A stretch of DNA of 64,000 nt from Heterohyrax brucei (lineage: Eukaryota > Chordata > Mammalia > Hyracoidea > Procaviidae): assembly GCA_028571685.1 (NCBI GenBank), contig CM053164.1, positions 34,708,501 to 34,772,500 of the forward strand, in the 5' to 3' direction. Both the position numbers and the translations under genes were made by a program. The notes beneath the pieces are model-generated. The model was not told the origin of the DNA and searched no databases. It saw nothing but the letters and a program-made list of their open reading frames with translations. Shown here in pieces: positions 58,015 through 64,000 of the stretch. The first letter of the stretch is position 1. Each line of letters begins with the position of its first letter.

Positions 58015-58745
58015 TGGAGCACTTATCGATGAAGATAAAACACCACTGCCTGCAGTATCGATTACATCTAGACATAATGAAAACAAAAATCCTCACAAAA
58101 AGATTAATATGCATCATAATAAACAGAAAATATTGAAGTTCATAAAGGGTTTCATTTTACTTGAATCTGCAATCAACACCTGGGTAATAAGCAGTCAAGA
58201 AATCAATGATCTATTACATTGGACCAATCTGCTGCCAAAGATTTCTTAGAAGACATGTTAAAAAGCAAAGATACCAGTTTGAGTATTACGGTGTGCCTAA
58301 CTCAAGCGGTACTGTTTTTCAAGCACTTTATATGTATGTGAAAGCTAGGCAATGAATGAGGATAATGAAAGAAGAGTAAATACCTTCAAATTATGGTGTT
58401 GGTGAAGAATATTGAATATACCATGGACTATCAGAGGAACAAACATGTCTTGGAAGATATACAGCCAGAATGCTCCTTAGAATGGAGGATGACTTGATTT
58501 TGTCTCACTCTCTTTTATCATCAGAGGACACTTCTTGGAGAAGGCCATTGTTCATGGTGAAGTAGAGGGTCAGCAAAAAAAAAGGAAGATTCTGAAAGAA
58601 ATGGATTGTCTCAGTGGCTGCAACAATGGGCTCAAGCAACCCAACTGAAAGGATGGCATAGGACTGGCCAGCATTTTTTTGTGTGCAAAGGCCACTGTGA
58701 GTTGGAACTAACTCAATGAACCTACCAACAGCGTAGGGCTACCAA
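58015..58745 (+). mobile_element. RTE element G, C terminus and 3' end
   Basis: 'cttatcgatgaagataaaac', 'taataaacagaaaatattg', 'accatggactatcagagg' (PWTARRT block), 'agccagaatgctccttaga', 'atggattgtctcagtggctg' and the terminus 'gtgagttggaactaactcaa' and 'cctaccaacagc'. Summed over its three parts, element G is about 3.1 kb, the expected full size of RTE1-type elements (about 3.2-3.3 kb). Confidence 0.85.
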
Positions 58746-59936
58746 AGTAGACATTGTATCTGATGTTTTAATGTTACAGAGCACTTATAGCTACATAATA
58801 ATGTGCCTTTTATGATCAATGGAAATTACGGAAATTACTCCTCTCAAATTTCTTTTGGTCTCTCTATTCAAAACGGCCAGTAAGCAAGTGCTAAGTAACA
58901 GAGGGGTGACAGCAACGTATTTCCTTTAAAACCACAAGCTGTCCTTTTGAGAAGTGCATAAAAGAAAAGATGATAGCTGTATACAAGGAGCTGTCCCATG
59001 AAGTGGTCCTGAAGTAATAGCGTGGAACTTAAAGAACCATACCTAGCCAAGGCTGTGCATACTTCCTGTGAACCTGGCGTGGAGTAACGTTGAAGGGAAT
59101 GAACGGTAGACCAAAACTTCCAGGATTTTATTCAGACCTGAAGCAGCCCATTAATATTAGAATAAAGCAACATAGGTCATTTCAGAAGGCACAGTGAGGG
59201 AGACACATTCTCCTCCTTAGAAATATGTTAAATAATATCTGATCTGCCATAAGGCAAACTCTTTAGTAACCAAACCCTAAGTCAAAAAAGCTTGACCTTT
59301 ACCCTTTGAGGCAAAATAAAAGGAAGCCATGAGTGACCATTTGCAGTTTTTATTTGTGGTCATCAAATTGTCAGGGCGAAGAAACATAATTTGGCTTTTT
59401 GCAATATATAACATTTTTCCTTTAGCCAGGAGAGGTAATGAATCAAATTTCTGAATCTTCCCAAGTAGCATTAAGATAAATTTTAAATTATAATAAACAA
59501 AAAGCCAGGTTTTTCCAAAGAAGTTTGATAGCAGTTACCGCTGTGATGAGTCACGAATGTATATGGTAATATTACCAGAATTTAAGAAAAATGTGATCAG
59601 TTAGAATCCAGCCAGGTCTAAAATACTGGCTGGATTTTAACAAAAATTAAGGCTAAACCTACACAGATGTTCCAGATTTTAATTTTACACACTGTCTTGA
59701 GAGATACAGCCTAATAACTCACATGAAAAATAAACCACAAACTTTAGCTACCAATAAGTTAAATATAAATTTACAGTAAGATGCTACACTACAATATTCA
59801 ATGCAGTCTTAGACTGTTAGAAGAGGTAGGCTTTCCATGTCATGGGATGGGATAGTTCTAATATATACTGTGCTAGTGAGATATAATCTAGAGTTCAGGC
59901 AGCAGAAAATAAGATGACAGAAGAGTGCTGTTTTAG
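58746..59936. other. unique DNA with a hairpin
   Basis: No repeat family or gene recognised. It contains a perfect 11-bp inverted repeat 'aatccagccag' at 59605-59615 and 'ctggctggatt' at 59626-59636, with a 10-base loop. Confidence 0.5.
59605..59636. repeat. 11-bp perfect inverted repeat
   Basis: Arms 59605-59615 and 59626-59636 are exact reverse complements around the loop 'gtctaaaata'. The stem is too short for a microRNA precursor, and no mobile-element ends are apparent. Confidence 0.7.
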
Positions 59937-60507
59937 GTGCTGTCCAGTCAGTTTTGACTCATAGAGACTTCTATGTACCACAGAATGAAACACTGGCCAC
60001 TCTTGCACTGTTATCACAATCTTTGCTAACCTTGAGCTCTTTATTGCAGCCACTGAATTAATTCATTTCTTGATGGTCTTCCTCTTTTTCACTGACTTTC
60101 TGCATTACCAAGCATAATGCCTTCCAGAGAGTGGTCCCTCCTAACAACATGCCCAAAGTACATGAGAGGAAGTATCACCACCCTCACTTCTAAAGAGCAT
60201 TCTGGATGCACTTCTTCCAAGACCAATTTGTTTGTTCTTCTGGCAATCCGTGGAAATCTTAGTTCATGAAGTGACATCTTTGTTTTTTAACACTTTTAAA
60301 GTAGTCTTTTGTAGCAGATTTGAGCAAAGCAATTCATTGTTTCATTTATTGATGTTTGCTTCCACTGAGCCAAGAAAAATAAAATCCTTGGCAACTTCAT
60401 TATATATATGTATTTTTATCATGATTTTGTGTATTGGTCCAGTTGTAAGGAATTTTGTGTTCTATATGGTGAGGTGTAATACATACTGAAGGCTATAGTC
60501 TTTGGTC

Positions 60508-60720
60508 TTAATCAGTCAAGTGCCTCAAGGCTTTTTCAATCTCAGCAAGCAAGGTTATGTCAACTGCATATTGTAGGTTGTTAATGAGTCTTCCTCCTGT
60601 CTTGACTCCACGTTCTTTTTCATACAGTTCAGTTTTCCATATTATTTGCTCAGCATACAGATTAAGTACGGTGAAAGGATTCAAGCTTGACTTACAATTT
60701 TCCTGATTTTTAAACCACAC
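60508..60720 (-). pseudogene. RTE RT palm fragment (element N)
   Basis: An open stretch of 70 codons with 'NLYAEQIIWKTELYEKERGV', 'KTGGRLINNLQYAVDITLLA' and 'EIEKALRHLTD'. It corresponds to RT motifs around the catalytic YADD, here changed to YAVD, so an essential metal-binding aspartate is valine. Non-functional. Confidence 0.85.
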
Positions 60721-61488
60721 AGACCCATTGTTCGGTTCAAACCACTGCCTCTTAGTCTATGCTTTGTACATATTTCACATAAGCACACTTAATTGTTTGG
60801 GAATTTCCATTCTTCAAAATGCTATGAATAATTTATTATGACACAGAGCCAAATTTCTTTGTGTAGTCAGTAAAACACCCATAAACATCTTTCAGGTTGT
60901 CAGCTTTCAGCCAAGATTCATCTGACACCAGCACTACATCCCTAGTTCCACCTTCTCTTTTGAATCTGCCTTGAATTTCTGGAAGATTTCTGTTGATGTA
61001 CTGCTGTAATCACTTTTGAATGATTTTCAGTGAAATTTTACTTTTGTGTGATATTAATGTTTTTGTTTGATAGTTTCCAACATTCCATTTCACAGTCTTT
61101 CTTTGGAATGAACACATATATTAATGTCTTCCAATTGATTGACCAGAAAGCTGTCTTCTATGTTTCTTGACACAGAAGAGCAAGTACCTTCATCACTGCA
61201 CCAGTTGGTATTTTGTCAATTCTTGGAGCCCTGTATTTTGCCAAAGCCTTCAGCAAAGCTTGAACTTTTACCTTCAGTACTTTTACTTTTTGATCATACA
61301 CTACCTCTTGAAATGGTTGAATGTGTGACCAAATCTTTTTAGTATGACAACTCCGTGTATTCCTTCCATCTTCTTTTGATACTCGCTGTGTTGTTCAATA
61401 TTTTGGTAGTAAAGTCCTTGAACACTGAAAATTGAGGGTTACATTTTTTTCTTCATTTTTTAAAAAATGTCAAATGAGTCCTTCCCTT

Positions 61489-61809
61489 TTATTTTTCTAA
61501 CTCTAGATCTTTGTACATGGCACTAGAATACTTTTCTTTGTCTTCTACTGCCACATTTTGAAGTCTTCCAGTCAGATTGTTAACATCATAATTGCTTTCA
61601 TCTTCTTTAGCTGCTTTAATTTCAACAACAAGTTTCAGAGTCTCATCTAATATCCATTTTGCTCTTTTCCTGTATTCTTGATGATCTTTTGAATTCTTCA
61701 TATACGATGTCACCTCCCAACTCATCTGTTCTTTCTTCATTTGTGTCCAATGTGTCAAATCTATTCTTGTAATAGTCTGTAAAAGCAGGTCAGATATATT
61801 CAAGGCCAC
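61489..61809 (-). pseudogene. RTE linker region (element N)
   Basis: A 106-codon open stretch between endonuclease and RT: 'LLQTITRIDLTHWTQMKKE', 'EVTSYMKNSKDHQEYRKRAK', 'WILDETLKLVVEIKAAKEDE', 'KEKYSSAMYKDLELEK'. It is Lys/Glu-rich, as this segment is in RTE proteins (compare the 'aggaaagaaag' region in element G near 56750). It is the longest open piece of RTE in the window. Confidence 0.8.
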
Positions 61810-62985
61810 CCTTTGGTTCTAGTGGACTTGTTCTAATTTTCTTCAGTTGCATTGTGAAATTTTATATGAGTAATCAAAAGTTCAGTTGGCAGTTGGCTCT
61901 TGGCTGTGTTCTGACAGATGCTGAGCATCTCCATCACATCTTTTCCCAGGTGTGGTTAATTTGATTCCTGTGTATTCTATATGGTGAGGTGCTCTTGTCC
62001 ACTTGTATACAGACTGTAGATGTTGCTGATAAAATGTATTTGCTATGAAAGAATTATCAGTCTTGCAAAAGTCTAAGATGTGATCTCAGGTGTCACTTTT
62101 ATCACCAAGGCTGTATTTTGCAACTACTAATCCCTTATTTTTTGTTTCTAATTTTTGCATTCCAACCACCAATAATCATCAGTGCAATTCGATTGTGTTT
62201 TTACTCAATTGCAGACTGCAAAAGTTGATAAAAATCTTCAGTATATTCATTTTTGGCACTAAATGTTGGTTCATAAATTCAAATAATAATCTTGTTAACT
62301 TGTCTTCTCTGTAGGTGCCAAACTTCACTCAAAGACAACGGACTTGGTTATTTTGGACAGGCATTGTACTTCAGGATAGATTCTGAAGTGTTCCTTTTGA
62401 GAGCGAATGTGACACTAGTCCTCCTCAATTTGTCATTCCCCGCATAGTAGGCCACATGATTGCCCAATTTAAAATGACCAATATCAGTCCATTTCAGCTC
62501 ACTGATACTTAAGGTATCTATCTATGCATTACACTTCATGTTTGATTACTTCAATTTTCATAGATTCATACTTTGTATGTTCTATGTTCTGATTGTTAAT
62601 GGATACCTGTGGCTGTTTCTTCATATTTTAAGTCATATCACCCCAGCAAATGAAGACCCTGAAAGCTTTACTCCATCCATGTTCTGAAAGTCAACTCCAC
62701 TTTGAGGAAGCAGCTCTTTCTTAGTCATATTTTCCGTATTTTCCTTCCTGAGAGCATTATCTTCCAGCATCTTGCCTGACAATATTCCTCTCCTAATTAT
62801 AAGGTTTTCCTTGGTCAGTATTTTTCAGAACTAGACCACCAGATCCTTCTTTCTGTTTGTTTTAGTCTGGAAGCGCCACTGAAATCTGTTCACTCTGGAT
62901 AACCCTGGTATTATGTGAAATACTGTTGGGATGGCTTCTGGAATCACAGCAACATGCAAGATACCATGCTAAAATACACTGATGG

Positions 62986-64000
62986 ACAAGTTAGGAGTAG
63001 GGGGTATGTGCTTTTAGCAAAGTTACGTGAGCAAGGCAAGAGAACTTGAGAAATATCGTAAGGGCACAGAATGGAAAAGAAGACACTTATTAATTCTATG
63101 AAAATTATTGTGGGGATAAGCATGCCTTATTTTTTATTGTGTTCCCAAGCTGAGGCTCTGGATTATTGTCTGACCCAGCTTCAGTCATCTGAGCTTGACT
63201 TTCTTTGGGTCACAGTTATGTTTTTATCTGGTGTTGTTTATAATTAATCTCTACAAATCTCCTGTGAGCTTCCTCATGCCAGGGATCCTGGCTTATTTAG
63301 CTTGTATTTCCTCAACAAGTAGGGCTAACTGCAGCTGACACTCAGTAACTATTTGTTGATTGTCCTCAGTACTTCAGTCTTTAGCTACTGGGTTAAAAAC
63401 ACTGTTCACAGACTGAAGGAAAACTTTCTACTCCAACTTAGCTGTTACTGCTGATCTTCCAAATGGGCCATCAGGATGTGTTATCATTAGCAGCCCCTAG
63501 GAGGCCTTAACTGGAGAAACTTAACATTTGGATAAAGAGGCCATACAATTCAGTTCAGTTTACATACTCAAGCATCTACTTTTCAAAATCTAGAAGAGGA
63601 AATAGAAAGATTTTGGAGATAGCAAAAGATGTATCTTAATCGGCAACATCTGCAGAGAGCAAGTGATAGATGTATGAAGAGGCTAAGGGATACCTCCAAT
63701 CTTTTTCTGTTGTCATTCCCCATACACACATCCCAATTGAACAGGATACCTCGAACAGTCTGAGTCAAACCTGTTCAGGAAAAGAAAAAATATCAAATAG
63801 AAGAAGATATTCTAATATTAACAGCACTTTCAGAAATGCAGTCGAAATTCTTAATAAAACTATTTCATCTCTTCCCTTTATTCTCATCACAATCTAAGTT
63901 ATTGAGGGTAGAAATTCAAATGAACATATCTCACCAAAATATTTATTCAAATAGGAATGTTAGTGGTTTTCAGATGCTTGCCAGCAGAGTGGAAACAGAA
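62986..64000. other. mostly unique DNA
   Basis: No gene recognised. The interval 63265-63365 ('ccagggatcctggcttattt', 'cactcagtaactatttgttg') resembles an L2 3' end. The remainder is unassigned. Confidence 0.45.
63265..63365 (+). mobile_element. L2 3' end
   Basis: The phrase order 'tgccagggatcctggctta', 'tagcttgtatttcctca', 'acactcagtaactatttgttg' follows the L2 terminal consensus ('...agggaccttgtctta...gctcaataaatatttgttga'). Diverged. Confidence 0.55.

Larger units (their letters stand above)
59937..62985 (-). mobile_element. RTE element N, nearly complete, diverged
   Basis: Minus-strand RTE of about 3.05 kb from a terminus at 59937 (plus 'gttttaggtgctgtcc') to its leader at about 62985 (minus 'gcatggtatcttgcatgttg'). 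On minus, leader, endonuclease, linker, RT and C terminus follow in order. The catalytic box reads YAVDITLL instead of YADD (in 60508-60720). The linker frame 61489-61809 is open ('RIDLTHWTQMKKEQMSWEV', 'YRKRAKWILDETLKLVVEIK'). Frameshifts and stops are spread evenly, and divergence from element G suggests an older copy or another subfamily. Confidence 0.85.

Noticed and set aside
59605-59636. microRNA precursor
   Set aside because: An 11-bp stem is far shorter than a miRNA hairpin, and the flanks do not extend the pairing.

Overview
This is nuclear DNA from an afrotherian mammal, most likely an elephant or another paenungulate. The diagnosis rests on the repeats. There are about sixteen copies of a tRNA-headed SINE ending in a tail close to 'atgagtcgga..gactcgac' (AfroSINE type), many pieces of an RTE-clade LINE sharing that tail (RTE1/BovB-like), L1 elements with a distinctive long 3' UTR, and old placental repeats (MIR, L2, HAL1, MaLR, mariner). 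No cellular protein-coding gene, functional tRNA/rRNA gene or CRISPR array can be supported. The longest open frames (about 155 codons) are C-terminal pieces of L1 ORF2. The window reads as gene desert or long intron.

Layout. 1-5.2 kb: MaLR LTR plus internal sequence, an RTE fragment, a dead mariner, another MaLR LTR, and an old L1 tail carrying an ERVK-like solo LTR. 5.2-10.1 kb: mostly unique DNA with L2 and SINEs. 10.1-18.2 kb: an old L1 3' UTR split by a nearly full-length minus-strand L1 (A), itself split by a 5'-truncated L1 (B). 18.2-25.9 kb: unique DNA, an RTE tail, and a HAL1 carrying a MaLR solo LTR. 25.9-32.1 kb: a minus-strand RTE split by a 4.8-kb L1 (C) that has lost its 3' end, and by an ERV1-like solo LTR. 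32.1-35.6 kb: RTE pieces and a degenerate hAT-like transposase segment. 35.7-42.8 kb: several L1 3' halves in both orientations. 42.8-48.3 kb: the most repeat-poor block. 48.3-52.6 kb: an L1 containing an inverted 1.3-kb L1 segment. 53.4-58.7 kb: MIRs, then a nearly complete RTE split by an L1 tail and a SINE, both with perfect target-site duplications (TSDs). 59.9-63.0 kb: a second nearly complete, more diverged RTE on the minus strand. The rest is unique.

How the parts relate. RTE and L1 encode (here only as broken frames) the endonuclease/reverse transcriptase machinery. The SINEs share their 3' tail with RTE, which fits mobilisation in trans by RTE. Nesting gives a relative chronology: old L1/RTE/hAT/mariner/MaLR first, then L1 A and C, then L1 B, the L1 tail at 55.2 kb, the LTRs and the youngest SINEs. 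I found no new biological system. The most interesting points are a tRNA-Gly-headed SINE with a TSD, the hAT-like relic, the poly(A)-less inverted L1 block, deletion of an L1 3' end together with part of its RTE host, and two repeat-poor blocks that may hold conserved noncoding sequence. Family names come from recalled consensus patterns, not from a search; boundaries without a stated TSD are good to about 10-30 bases.
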